64,000 nt of DNA from Streptomyces sp. NBC_01754 (GTDB taxonomy: Bacteria > Actinomycetota > Actinomycetes > Streptomycetales > Streptomycetaceae): assembly GCF_035918015.1 (NCBI RefSeq), contig NZ_CP109132.1, forward strand, positions 4,464,001 through 4,528,000, given 5' to 3'. The notes beneath the pieces were generated by a model. It ran no database searches. It saw only the letters and a list, made by a program, of their open reading frames with translations, and was not told the DNA's origin. How positions within the stretch are numbered: the stretch's first letter is position 1; the number at the start of each line of letters is the position of its first letter. Positions 56,460 to 64,000 of the stretch are shown here, piece by piece. The translations under genes were made by a program, and so were the position numbers.

Positions 56460-57000
56460 CCACCCGCCTCTCCAGTTCGTCGGAGGGCGAGAGCAGACCT
56501 CGCACCATCGCCCGGTCCGCGTTCGCCAGCCCGCGCACGATGAAGGGGAGTACCGGCCAGAGGACGAACAGACCCACCAGCACCACCGAGAACGTCACCA
56601 CGCCCCAGGGGAGCCGGATGAACGAGTACAGCAACGTCCGCCAGGCCACCGGGTCCTTGAGCTGTGACCACAGCCAGGAGAAGAAGCCCCGGTCCCGGCG
56701 GCCGCGTGGCATGGGGCTCGGCTCGTCGATCCGGACCCCGAGCAGTCCACGTGCCCGGCCGCGTTCCGCACGTCCGAGGCCGCGCGCACCGCGCAGTCCC
56801 AGCGCGAGCAGCGGCAGACCGACCACGGTGACGGACAGCCCCGCACCGACCCCGATCAGGAACACCGTGTAGACGAAACCGGCCAGTGCCATGGGGAGAT
56901 TGGCGAGCAGATACGCGATCTCCTGCCACGTCCACCGGTCGAAGGCGAAGCGTGCGGGCGGCGGCCGGTCGGTGTCGGGCGGGGGAGGGGTCATGGTCAT
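55804..57000 (-). CDS. DesK-type sensor histidine kinase 2
   Basis: 398 residues from the ATG at 57000 (MTMTPPPPDTDRPPPARF); the second Met is two codons in. Four or so membrane helices (25-165: IAYLLANLPMALAGFVYTVF, WGVVTFSVVLVGLFVLWPVL) are followed by HisKA_3 with His206 and a HATPase domain (DDGTGGARLDGGTGMSGLAE). The sensor part is shorter than in kinase 1, so the two probably sense different signals while sharing one phosphotransfer interface, consistent with both feeding the same regulator. It is divergent from nuoA2. Confidence 0.93.
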   Translation of the reverse strand: MTMTPPPPDTDRPPPARFAFDRWTWQEIAYLLANLPMALAGFVYTVFLIGVGAGLSVTVVGLPLLALGLRGARGLGRAERGRARGLLGVRIDEPSPMPRGRRDRGFFSWLWSQLKDPVAWRTLLYSFIRLPWGVVTFSVVLVGLFVLWPVLPFIVRGLANADRAMVRGLLSPSDELERRVAELESDRGVVVDTAAADLRRIERDLHDGAQARLVALAMDLGLAKEKLTADPEAAARMVDEAHGEVKVALQELRDLARGIHPAVLTDRGLDAALSAIASRCTVPVTVSVELPARPAEAIEGIAYFTVSELLQNVSKHSRARTASVDVWRSGDRLLVQVRDDGTGGARLDGGTGMSGLAERLGAVDGLFVLDSPEGGPTTVTAELPWRDRTDMPAKHVAP

Positions 57001-57109
57001 GGGACCAGCCTGCCGGGCGGCACGCCCGCACGCCATGGGGTTCGTGGGTGGCGAACAGTAGGGATAACCCCACCTCACCCGCTCGCTCCGGGACGGGCGG
57101 CACGCGAAG

Positions 57110-57162
57110 ACCGGTCACCGGGCGCGGTTCGGCACCGGTCACCGGTCACCGGGCGCCCGGTG
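57110..57162. promoter_or_regulatory. Direct repeats and 16-bp palindrome between kinase 2 and nuoA2
   Basis: ACCGGTCACCGGGCG occurs at 57110-57124 and 57141-57155 (31 bp apart); the second copy runs into a perfect palindrome CACCGGGCGCCCGGTG (57147-57162). A TAGACT -10-like element follows at 57239-57244 before nuoA2. A binding site for the local response regulator is possible. Confidence 0.45.
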
Positions 57163-57291
57163 GCGCGCGCCGGGTGCGGCGTCCGGAGCCGGACCGGACC
57201 AACCACCCCGAAGCGAAACGGGCGTGATGGTCAGGGCCTAGACTCCCGTGCGTACGGGGCATCGAACAGGGTGAGGGAGCGAGGGGCGGAC

Positions 57292-57702
57292 GTGGCGGAC
57301 GTGCCGGACGTACCGGAACCGACCGTACTCGCGGCGGACTACTTCCAGGGCTATGCGGTGGTCGGACTGCTCGCCGTGGTCGGCGTGCTGTTCGTCGCCG
57401 TCGCCTTCGGCGCCGGCCGGTTGCTGAGGCCGGTGGTCCCGACACCGGAGAAACTGCTCACTTACGAATGCGGCGTGGACCCCGTGGGGGAGGGCTGGGC
57501 CCATACCCGGGTCCGCTACTACGTGTACGCCTTCCTGTACGTGATCTTCGCCGTCGACTCCGTCTTCCTGTTCCCGTGGGCCACCGTGTTCGCGGCGCCC
57601 GGGTACGGGGCGACGACGCTGGTGGAGATGTTCATCTTCCTCGGTTTCCTGGCCGTGGGACTGCTCTACGCATGGAAGAAGGGCGTCCTCGCATGGGCGT
57701 GA
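57292..57702 (+). CDS. nuoA2: NADH-quinone oxidoreductase subunit A, second cluster
   Basis: 136 residues from the GTG at 57292 ([20 protein letters not shown]); a GTG at 57271 is also possible. Three helices with the family motif [17 protein letters not shown] and [13 protein letters not shown]. Compared with NuoA1 the motif LEAYECG becomes LLTYECG and FDIEIVFLYPW becomes VDSVFLFPW, so the conserved acidic pair of that helix is partly altered. It opens the second nuo cluster. Confidence 0.92.
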   Translation: MADVPDVPEPTVLAADYFQGYAVVGLLAVVGVLFVAVAFGAGRLLRPVVPTPEKLLTYECGVDPVGEGWAHTRVRYYVYAFLYVIFAVDSVFLFPWATVFAAPGYGATTLVEMFIFLGFLAVGLLYAWKKGVLAWA

Positions 57703-58331
57703 CGAGCCGGCCGGACCCGCAACCCCCCGTTCCGCTTCCCGATCCGACCCTGCCGTCCGAGCGGGAGAAGCTCGGCGTGCTGTCCCGGCTCGCGCCCGAA
57801 CCGATGAAGGTGGTCCTCAACTGGGGCCGCCGCTACAGCCTCTGGGTCTTCAACTTCGGACTCGCCTGCTGCGCCATCGAGTTCATCGCGGCGTCCATGG
57901 CACGGCACGACTTCATGCGGATGGGCGTCATCCCGTTCGCGCCCGGCCCCCGCCAGGCCGATCTGATGGTCGTCTCCGGCACGGTGACGGACAAGATGGC
58001 CCCGGCCGTGAAGCGGCTGTACGAGCAGATGCCCGAGCCCAAGTACGTCATCTCCTTCGGCGCCTGCTCCAACTGCGGTGGACCGTACTGGGATTCGTAC
58101 TCCGTGACCAAGGGCGTCGACCAGATCATCCCGGTCGACGTCTACGTACCGGGCTGCCCTCCCCGGCCGGAGGCGCTGCTCCAGGGGATCCTGAAGCTCC
58201 AGGAGAAGATCGCCCGCGAGTCGCTCGCCGGGCGGTACGCCGACGGCTCCGTCACCCGACCCTCGGCCGACGCCCTGCGCAGCGGCCTCGTCGCCGCCCC
58301 GAAGGCACCGGGGGAGGAGGGGGAGCAGTGA
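57693..58331 (+). CDS. nuoB2: NADH-quinone oxidoreductase subunit B, second cluster
   Basis: 212 residues from the ATG at 57693, overlapping nuoA2 by 10 nt; a GTG at 57699 is an alternative. All four N2-cluster Cys are kept: Cys59-Cys60 (LACCAIEF), Cys125 (GACSNCGG) and Cys155 (PGCPPRPE); Cys128 is an additional one. An electron-transferring role therefore looks intact. The partner NuoD, which completes the quinone site, is not encoded here. Confidence 0.94.
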   Translation: MGVTSRPDPQPPVPLPDPTLPSEREKLGVLSRLAPEPMKVVLNWGRRYSLWVFNFGLACCAIEFIAASMARHDFMRMGVIPFAPGPRQADLMVVSGTVTDKMAPAVKRLYEQMPEPKYVISFGACSNCGGPYWDSYSVTKGVDQIIPVDVYVPGCPPRPEALLQGILKLQEKIARESLAGRYADGSVTRPSADALRSGLVAAPKAPGEEGEQ

Positions 58332-59779
58332 GCGCCGCCGACGCGTACGACCGGCTGCCCGACTCCGTCACCGACCTCTTCGGTCCGGAGGCCACGGCCG
58401 CGTACGCCTACGACCTGCTGACCGTCGACGTCCCCGCCACGGGCTGGACCGCCGCCCTGGAAACGGCCCGGGACGCCCTGGGATGCACCTATTTCGACTG
58501 GCTGAGCGCGGTCGACGAGCCGGGCACCGGCTTCCGTGTCTGCGCCCACGTCGCGGCCCTGGGCGCGGGCACGGTGCGCCGTCTGCTCGTCCGCACGACC
58601 GTCCCGCACGACGCGGCCACCCTGCCGAGTGCCGTCGGTGTGTACGCGGGCGCGGCCTGGCACGAGCGCGAGACGCACGAGATGTTCGGCATCGGCTTCC
58701 AGGACCACCCGCATCTGGTCCCGCTGCTGCTGCCCGAGGGCTTCGAGGGACACCCGCTCCGGAAGGACTTCGTCCTGGCGGCCCGGGTCGCGAAGGCCTG
58801 GCCGGGCGCGAAGGAGCCGGGCGAGACCGGGCACGGCGGGCCGAAGCGGCGCACGATGCTGCCGCCGGGCGTGCCGGACCCCAACGAATGGGGGCCGCTC
58901 AAGGGGCAGCTCCCGCCGGCCCCGGCCCGAGGGGCGCGCGCGGCGGGCGCGGCGGGGGACCGGCCCGTACGCCGGACCCGCAGCGCGAGCGAGGTCTCGG
59001 CCGCCCAGCGCAGGGCGACACCGGAGCCTTCGGGCCCGGCGTCGGACGGGGCACGGAGTCCGGGCCCGGCCGGTGCTCCTGGCACGCCTGATACCCCGGG
59101 GGCGGCCGGTGCTCCGGAGGCGGCGACGCGGGGCCCGGGCGCGCCCGAGCCAGCGCGGGCCGCCCGTCCGCGCCGCAACCGCAGCGCTTCCCAGGGCTCG
59201 GCCAGCCAGGCCGCCGCGCCCAGGACCGTGCCTTCCGAGGCGGATGCGGACGCGGGCACGGATACGGGGACGAGCGGGGGCACGGATACGGGGACGAGCG
59301 GGGGCACGGATACGGGGAGGAGCGCGGGCACGGATGCCGACGCGGCAGGCGCTCCGGCGCAGGCCACACCACCGGCCCCACACGCCGACTCCCCGACGCC
59401 TGCCGGGTCCGGGGCCGACCCGGAGACCGCCACGCCCCGGCCTTCACGGCAGGCCGGTCCCGCGCGCGCCTCCGACGCCCCCTGGCACCAGGCCCGTCCC
59501 GCCTTCGACGGCTCCCCGTCCCCGAAGACGGACGCCCCGGGCCCCACGAAGGCGGACACCGCCCCGGAACCGCTTCCTGCCGCAGAGGCCGAAGCAGAGG
59601 AGAGCTCCAGCCCGGAGCCCGGCGCCGAGGCCCCGCACGACCCCGGGGCCGGAACCGCCGCCCAGGACCGCGAACCCGGCTCCGACTCCCCGCCCGCACC
59701 CGGCCCTGAGGCCCCCGCACCCGGCCCCGGGACCCCTGAACCCCGAACCGACCGTCCCGCCGGAGGCGATACGGCGTGA
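58328..59779 (+). CDS. nuoC2: NADH-quinone oxidoreductase subunit C, second cluster, with long low-complexity tail
   Basis: 483 residues. Residues 1-160 are a NuoC domain ([40 protein letters not shown]). The remaining ~320 residues are Pro/Ala/Ser/Gly-rich with repeated DTGTSGGT octapeptides and no sign of a NuoD domain, so it is not a NuoCD fusion. The tail is probably disordered. GTGA overlaps on both sides put nuoH2 directly after it, leaving no room for nuoD-G. Confidence 0.9.
   Translation: MSAADAYDRLPDSVTDLFGPEATAAYAYDLLTVDVPATGWTAALETARDALGCTYFDWLSAVDEPGTGFRVCAHVAALGAGTVRRLLVRTTVPHDAATLPSAVGVYAGAAWHERETHEMFGIGFQDHPHLVPLLLPEGFEGHPLRKDFVLAARVAKAWPGAKEPGETGHGGPKRRTMLPPGVPDPNEWGPLKGQLPPAPARGARAAGAAGDRPVRRTRSASEVSAAQRRATPEPSGPASDGARSPGPAGAPGTPDTPGAAGAPEAATRGPGAPEPARAARPRRNRSASQGSASQAAAPRTVPSEADADAGTDTGTSGGTDTGTSGGTDTGRSAGTDADAAGAPAQATPPAPHADSPTPAGSGADPETATPRPSRQAGPARASDAPWHQARPAFDGSPSPKTDAPGPTKADTAPEPLPAAEAEAEESSSPEPGAEAPHDPGAGTAAQDREPGSDSPPAPGPEAPAPGPGTPEPRTDRPAGGDTA
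59255..59326 (+). repeat. Three tandem 24-bp repeats in nuoC2
   Basis: Copies at 59255-59278, 59279-59302 and 59303-59326 (third slightly changed) with core CACGGATACGGGGA encode [24 protein letters not shown]. Length variation between strains is likely. Confidence 0.8.
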
Positions 59780-60744
59780 ACGACGTACTCGACGTCGCCC
59801 TCCGGCTGATCATCGTGTTCGCCGTGTTCCTGGTCGTCCCGCTCGTCGTGGGGCAGACCGAGCACAAGGTGATGGCCCATATGCAGGGCCGGCTGGGCCC
59901 CATGTACGCGGGCGGCTTCCACGGCTGGGCCCAGCTCGTCGCGGACGGGGTGAAGTTCGCGCAGAAGGAGGACATCGTCCCGGCCGAGGCGGACCGGCGG
60001 GTCTTCCAACTGGCCCCGGCCGTCGCGCTCCTCCCCTACCTCCTCGTGCTCGTCGCGATCCCGGTCGGACCCGGCGACGGAGCCGTCGGCCAGGTCATCG
60101 ACGCGGGCATCTTCTTCGTGCTCGCCGTCATGGGGATCGGCGTACTCGGGTCGCTGATGGCGGGCTGGGCGTCGGCCAACAAGTTCTCCCTGCTCGGCGG
60201 CCTTCGTACCGCCGCGCAACTCCTCGCCTACGAACTGCCGATGCTGCTCGCCGCGGCGTCCGTGGCCATGGCGGCGGGCACGGTCTCCCTGACCGGCATC
60301 CTGGACGCCTTCGAGTGGTGGTGGCTGCCCTGGCAGATCATCGGGGCGCTGGTCTTCTTCGTGGCCGGGCTCGCCGAGCTCCAGCGGCCGCCCTTCGACA
60401 TGCCGGTCGCCGACTCCGAGATCATCTTCGGGGCGTACACCGAGTACACCGGGCTGCGGTTCGCCCTGTTCCTGCTCTCCGAGTACGCCGGAATCGTCGT
60501 CCTGTGCGGTCTGACCACCGTCCTCTTCCTGGGTGGCTGGCACGGCCCGTTCGGCGCGGACGGCCTCGGCTGGGTCTGGACGCTCCTCAAGGCCGCCGTG
60601 CTCGCGTTCGTCGTCATCTGGCTGCGCGTCACCTTTCCCCGGATGCGCGAGGACCAGTTGCAGAAGTTCGCCTGGACGACGCTCATCCCTCTCGCCCTCG
60701 CGCAGATCGCGCTCACCGGCATCGTGAAGGTGGCGATCAACTAG
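59776..60744 (+). CDS. nuoH2: NADH-quinone oxidoreductase subunit H, second cluster
   Basis: 322 residues, eight helices. The loops differ from NuoH1: [20 protein letters not shown] in place of [13 protein letters not shown], and [20 protein letters not shown] in place of [38 protein letters not shown] is conserved. The altered quinone-channel loops suggest a different quinone or partner. GTG start overlapping nuoC2. Confidence 0.93.
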   Translation: MNDVLDVALRLIIVFAVFLVVPLVVGQTEHKVMAHMQGRLGPMYAGGFHGWAQLVADGVKFAQKEDIVPAEADRRVFQLAPAVALLPYLLVLVAIPVGPGDGAVGQVIDAGIFFVLAVMGIGVLGSLMAGWASANKFSLLGGLRTAAQLLAYELPMLLAAASVAMAAGTVSLTGILDAFEWWWLPWQIIGALVFFVAGLAELQRPPFDMPVADSEIIFGAYTEYTGLRFALFLLSEYAGIVVLCGLTTVLFLGGWHGPFGADGLGWVWTLLKAAVLAFVVIWLRVTFPRMREDQLQKFAWTTLIPLALAQIALTGIVKVAIN

Positions 60745-61397
60745 TGCCCCCGATTCCCGGCTCAGGCCTGGCCAAGGGCCTTGCCGTGACCCTGCGGACC
60801 ATGACGAAGCGCACGGTCACCGCCCAGTACCCGGACGTCCAGCCCGAACTGCCGCCCCGCACCCGCGGGGTCATCGGACTGTTCGAGGAGAACTGCACGG
60901 TCTGCATGCTCTGTGCCCGTGAGTGCCCCGACTGGTGCATCTACATCGACTCCCACAAGGAGACCGTGCCCCCGGCGGCTCCCGGTGGACGCGAACGCAG
61001 CCGCAACGTGCTGGACCGGTTCGCGATCGACTTCGCCCTCTGCATGTACTGCGGTATCTGCATCGAGGTGTGCCCCTTCGACGCGCTTTTCTGGTCACCG
61101 GAGTTCGAGTACGCGGAGACGGACATCCACGAACTCACCCATGAGCGCGACAAGCTCCGCGAGTGGATGTGGACCGTGCCGGAGCCGCCCGCACTCGACC
61201 CGGGGGCCGAGGAACCCAAGGAGTTCGCCGCCGCCCGCAAGACGGCCGACAAGCTCCGCGCCGCCGAAGAGGCCCGGCAGGCGGCAGAGGCCCAGCAGGC
61301 CGCCGAGGCCCGGCAGGCGGCAGAGGACCGGCAGACCCCGGGCACAGGCACAGACACAGGCACCGGCCCGGACACGGAGCAGGGGGGACAGGGGTGA
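60744..61397 (+). CDS. nuoI2: NADH-quinone oxidoreductase subunit I, second cluster (2x[4Fe-4S])
   Basis: 217 residues from the GTG at 60744 (one base shared with the nuoH2 stop). Two complete ferredoxin motifs: Cys51, 54, 57, 61 ([12 protein letters not shown]) and Cys100, 103, 106, 110 ([12 protein letters not shown]). In the absence of NuoE-F-G, this subunit is the natural docking point for soluble ferredoxin. The C-terminus is an Ala/Glu/Gln-rich helix repeat ([20 protein letters not shown]). Confidence 0.93.
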   Translation: MPPIPGSGLAKGLAVTLRTMTKRTVTAQYPDVQPELPPRTRGVIGLFEENCTVCMLCARECPDWCIYIDSHKETVPPAAPGGRERSRNVLDRFAIDFALCMYCGICIEVCPFDALFWSPEFEYAETDIHELTHERDKLREWMWTVPEPPALDPGAEEPKEFAAARKTADKLRAAEEARQAAEAQQAAEARQAAEDRQTPGTGTDTGTGPDTEQGGQG

Positions 61398-62026
61398 ACT
61401 TCGCAGCGGCCGCCGGGCATTCCGGCTTCCTCTCCCCGACCGGCGTGGAGATCGCCTTCCTCCTCGTCGGTCTCGCCACCCTCGGCGCGGCGGTCATCAC
61501 CGTCACGACCAAGCAGCTCGTGCACGCCGCGCTCTGGCTCGTCGTGGCGCTCGGCGGCCTGGCCGTCGAGTACCTGCTGCTCACGGCCGAGTTCATCGCC
61601 TGGGTGCAGGTCCTGATCTACGTCGGCTCCATCGTCGTCCTCCTCCTCTTCGGGCTCATGCTCACCCGGGCGCCCATCGGCCGTTCCCCGGACGCCGATT
61701 CCGGTAACCGGTGGGTCGCCCTCGGTGTGGCGGCCGCCTCGGCCGCCGCCCTTGTCTGGGTCGTCGTGGACGCCTTCCGGACCACATGGATCGATCTCGG
61801 CGGCCCGGCCCAGGGCTCCACGGATGTGACCGGCGCCTTCCTCTTCCGGCACTGGGTGCTGCCGTTCGAAGCACTCTCCGTCCTGCTGCTCGCCGCCCTC
61901 GTCGGCGCGATCGTCCTCTCCCGCAAGAGCGGCAAGGGCTTCGAGGACGGCAAGAACGCCGAGGGGGACGGCAAGGACGCCGCGCAACAGGGCACGATCC
62001 GCGCGACCCGAGAGGACAAGAGCTGA
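61394..62026 (+). CDS. nuoJ2: NADH-quinone oxidoreductase subunit J, second cluster
   Basis: 210 residues from the GTG at 61394 (4-nt overlap). Five helices, with [20 protein letters not shown] as the conserved third one. Charged C-terminal tail ([18 protein letters not shown]). Shorter than NuoJ1 and nearer the usual family size. The nuoK2 ATG overlaps its stop by one base. Confidence 0.92.
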   Translation: MNFAAAAGHSGFLSPTGVEIAFLLVGLATLGAAVITVTTKQLVHAALWLVVALGGLAVEYLLLTAEFIAWVQVLIYVGSIVVLLLFGLMLTRAPIGRSPDADSGNRWVALGVAAASAAALVWVVVDAFRTTWIDLGGPAQGSTDVTGAFLFRHWVLPFEALSVLLLAALVGAIVLSRKSGKGFEDGKNAEGDGKDAAQQGTIRATREDKS

Positions 62027-62445
62027 TGCACCTCGCCTACCCCGCCGTGCTCGCCGTCCTCCTCTTCTGCACCGGGCTGTACGGCGTCCTCGCCCGCCGC
62101 AACACGATCCTCGTCCTGATGTCCGTCGAGCTCATGCTCAACGCCGTCAACCTCAACCTGGTCGCCTTCGACGTCTGGCTCCGCGACACCCTCCACTCCG
62201 GCCAGGCCCTCACCCTCTTCGTCATCGCCATCGCCGCCGCCGAGATCGGCATCGGCCTCGCGATCGTCCTGGCCGTCCACCGCAACCGCGGCGGCTTCCA
62301 CGTCGACCGGCTCCGCGACACGGCCGAGACCGACGACGCCGAAGCGCTCCCGGACGACGCGTACGCCGACGCCACCGCCGGCGCCCCCGCAGACCAGGCC
62401 ACTGCTCCGGCAGGGAAGGCACAGAAGGCAGAGGCCACCGCGTGA
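62026..62445 (+). CDS. nuoK2: NADH-quinone oxidoreductase subunit K, second cluster
   Basis: 139 residues: a NuoK core of about 100 with the membrane glutamates kept ([40 protein letters not shown]) and an added acidic, Ala-rich tail ([20 protein letters not shown]). The tail is absent in NuoK1. It overlaps nuoL2 by 4 nt. Confidence 0.93.
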   Translation: MHLAYPAVLAVLLFCTGLYGVLARRNTILVLMSVELMLNAVNLNLVAFDVWLRDTLHSGQALTLFVIAIAAAEIGIGLAIVLAVHRNRGGFHVDRLRDTAETDDAEALPDDAYADATAGAPADQATAPAGKAQKAEATA

Positions 62446-64000
62446 CCATCACGACCCTCGCCGTCCTCGTCCCCCTTCTCCCCTTCCTGGGTGCCGCGGC
62501 CGGTCTTCTCCTCGGGCGGACCGCACCCGGCTTCGTCCGGCCCCTCGCCGTACTGCCCACACTCGCCGCCGCGGCCCTCGCGGTCGTCGTCGCCGTGCGC
62601 CAGGGCGGCGGCCGGGCCGTCGACGCGGCCACCCAGCTCACCCCCACGGGCTCGGTCCCGATCGACCTCGCCCTGCACCTCGACGGCTTCGCCGTCCTCG
62701 TGGCCGTCCTCGTCGGACTCGTCGCGACCTGCGTGCAGATCTACTCCACGGCCTATCTGAAGGACGACGTCCGCTACCCCTCGTACGCGGCCCTCGTCTC
62801 CCTCTTCACCTCCGCGATGCTGCTCGTCGTCTACTCCGGCGACCTGATGGTGCTCCTGGTCGGCTGGGAGATCATGGGCATCTGCTCGTACTTCCTGGTC
62901 GGCCACTACTGGGAGACGCCCGAGGCCCGCGCCGCCTCCCTCAAGGCCTTCCTGGTCACCAAGCTCGGCGACGTGCCGTTCCTCATCGGCCTGTTCGCCC
63001 TCGCGGCGGACACCGGGTCCTTCCGCATCACCAAGATCCTGACCGCCGTCACCCACGGCGGACTCGACCACCCCACCCTCATCGCCCTGCTGCTCCTCGC
63101 GGGCGTCGCCGGCAAGTCCGCGCAGTTCCCGCTGCACACCTGGCTGCCCGACGCGATGGCGGGCCCCACACCCGTCTCCGCGCTGATCCACGCCGCGACG
63201 ATGGTCGCCGCCGGCATCTACTTCGTGGCGCGCCTGCTGCCCGTCTTCGCGGCCTCCGGCGCCGCACTCGTCGTCCTCGCCGTGATGGCGGCCGTCACGA
63301 TGATCGGATCCGGGCTGGCCGCCCTCGCCCAGGACGACATCAAACGCGTCCTCGCCTACTCGACCATCGGCCAGCTCGGCTACATGTCGGGGGCCCTGGC
63401 CGTCGGCGACCGCGGGGCCGCAGTCTTCCACCTCCTGTCGCACGGAGCCTTCAAGGCCGTCCTCTTCCTCGGCGCCGGCGTCGTCATCCACGCGGCGGGC
63501 ACCAACTCGCTCGCCGCCATGTCCCGTATGGGCGGCCTCGCCAAGCGCATCCCCGACGCCTACTGGACGATGACCGTCGCCCTCCTCGCGCTCGCCGCCA
63601 TCCCTCCGTTCGCCGGCTTCTTCTCCAAGGAAGCCGTTCTCGTCGCCGCCGAACACACCGCCTTCGGCGACCGCGACGTCGCCCCGGCCGCGGCCGGCTG
63701 GACGATCCTCGTCGCCGGACTGCTCGCCGCCGTCCTCACCGCCGCGTACGCCACCCGCCTCTGGCTCCTGGCCTTCCGCGGACGGGGTACCGAGGCCCCC
63801 GACCACGGCAGGGAACCCGCCGCGATGACCTCCGTCCTGTGGGTCCTCGCCGTCCCCACCATCGGCTTCGGCCTCACCACCGGTGTCCTCGGGGACTGGT
63901 TCGACGGCCACGGCCTCACCCCCTCCCTGACGACCGCCGTCCTGTCCACCGGCGTCGGCCTCGCCGGCGGACTCGTCACCTACGGGGCCTGGCGCCACAC
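62442..64000 (+). CDS. nuoL2: NADH-quinone oxidoreductase subunit L, second cluster (runs off window)
   Basis: 519 codons visible from the GTG at 62442; the C-terminus lies outside. Antiporter-type residues are conserved: [20 protein letters not shown] (Glu), [20 protein letters not shown] and [18 protein letters not shown] (Lys/His), [16 protein letters not shown] (Lys). A proton-pumping role therefore looks possible. nuoM2 and nuoN2 are expected to follow but cannot be seen. Confidence 0.93.
   Translation, partial: MTITTLAVLVPLLPFLGAAAGLLLGRTAPGFVRPLAVLPTLAAAALAVVVAVRQGGGRAVDAATQLTPTGSVPIDLALHLDGFAVLVAVLVGLVATCVQIYSTAYLKDDVRYPSYAALVSLFTSAMLLVVYSGDLMVLLVGWEIMGICSYFLVGHYWETPEARAASLKAFLVTKLGDVPFLIGLFALAADTGSFRITKILTAVTHGGLDHPTLIALLLLAGVAGKSAQFPLHTWLPDAMAGPTPVSALIHAATMVAAGIYFVARLLPVFAASGAALVVLAVMAAVTMIGSGLAALAQDDIKRVLAYSTIGQLGYMSGALAVGDRGAAVFHLLSHGAFKAVLFLGAGVVIHAAGTNSLAAMSRMGGLAKRIPDAYWTMTVALLALAAIPPFAGFFSKEAVLVAAEHTAFGDRDVAPAAAGWTILVAGLLAAVLTAAYATRLWLLAFRGRGTEAPDHGREPAAMTSVLWVLAVPTIGFGLTTGVLGDWFDGHGLTPSLTTAVLSTGVGLAGGLVTYGAWRH

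Noticed and set aside
59255..59326. Frameshift or assembly error in nuoC2
   Set aside because: The repeats are in frame, 24 bp each, and the reading frame continues to a GTGA overlap with nuoH2.
58536..60743. Upstream extension of the nuoI2 frame (open from 58536)
   Set aside because: Overlaps nuoC2 and nuoH2 in another frame and is Arg/Pro-rich; the GTG at 60744 gives a normal NuoI.

Overview
The window is high-GC, gene-dense actinobacterial DNA and almost certainly chromosomal Streptomyces. The signs are pervasive GTG starts and GTGA start/stop overlaps, a futalosine-type menaquinone pathway, an AfsR/SARP regulator, XRE/DUF397 proteins, TAGGCT-type -10 elements and G+C-rich terminators without long U tracts. 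The gene order (mqnC, menG, geranylgeranyl reductase, MptB-like mannosyltransferase, NlpC/P60, nuoA-N, recQ, polyprenyl synthase, korAB, two-component genes, second nuo cluster) agrees with my memory of the S. coelicolor SCO4550-SCO4608 region. I could not check that here.

Layout. 1-14100: an edge-truncated SARP regulator, a MerR regulator, a cold-shock gene with a long structured leader, mqnA, a membrane Ser/Thr kinase, mqnC plus a degenerate amidohydrolase-like gene, a DUF3152 metzincin-like protein, menG, a GNAT acetyltransferase, a geranylgeranyl-reductase-type flavoprotein, a polyprenol-phosphomannose-dependent mannosyltransferase and an NlpC/P60 cell-wall hydrolase. 14100-31045: a regulatory intergenic region carrying Rex-like and Crp-like operators, then the complete 14-gene nuoA-N operon (NADH:menaquinone oxidoreductase, complex I), closed by a strong terminator. 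31100-49800: recQ with an in-frame repeat insertion, a Uma2 nuclease-fold protein, fumarylacetoacetase, a peptide transporter/peptidase pair, a long-chain polyprenyl diphosphate synthase, a LolA-like exported protein, TetR, an XRE/DUF397 module with a duplicated DUF397 gene, rarD, an SDR/HxlR divergent pair and an APC permease. 49898-57000: korAB (2-oxoacid:ferredoxin oxidoreductase), a NarL response regulator and two adjacent DesK-type sensor kinases that share an identical 256-bp block. 57292-64000: a second, incomplete nuo cluster (A, B, C, H, I, J, K, and L running off the edge) with no D, E, F or G.

Functional theme. The window groups menaquinone head-group synthesis (MqnA, MqnC), methylation (MenG), side-chain synthesis (polyprenyl synthase), probable side-chain reduction (GGR) and the enzyme that reduces menaquinone (Nuo). 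A Rex-like operator over the nuoA promoter region suggests control by the NADH/NAD+ ratio. The second nuo cluster lacks the whole NADH-oxidising module and lies close to korAB, which makes reduced ferredoxin. A ferredoxin-fed partial complex I is therefore a reasonable but unproven reading, and it would need a NuoD subunit from elsewhere, for example the first operon.

The most interesting non-coding signals are the Rex-like and Crp-like sites upstream of nuoA, a perfect 15-bp hairpin that would bury the rarD ribosome-binding site, a hairpin with U tracts in the cold-shock leader, a well-formed korA promoter with an inverted repeat in its leader, and recombination marks in the twin kinases and in recQ. 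All calls were made by eye without database searches.
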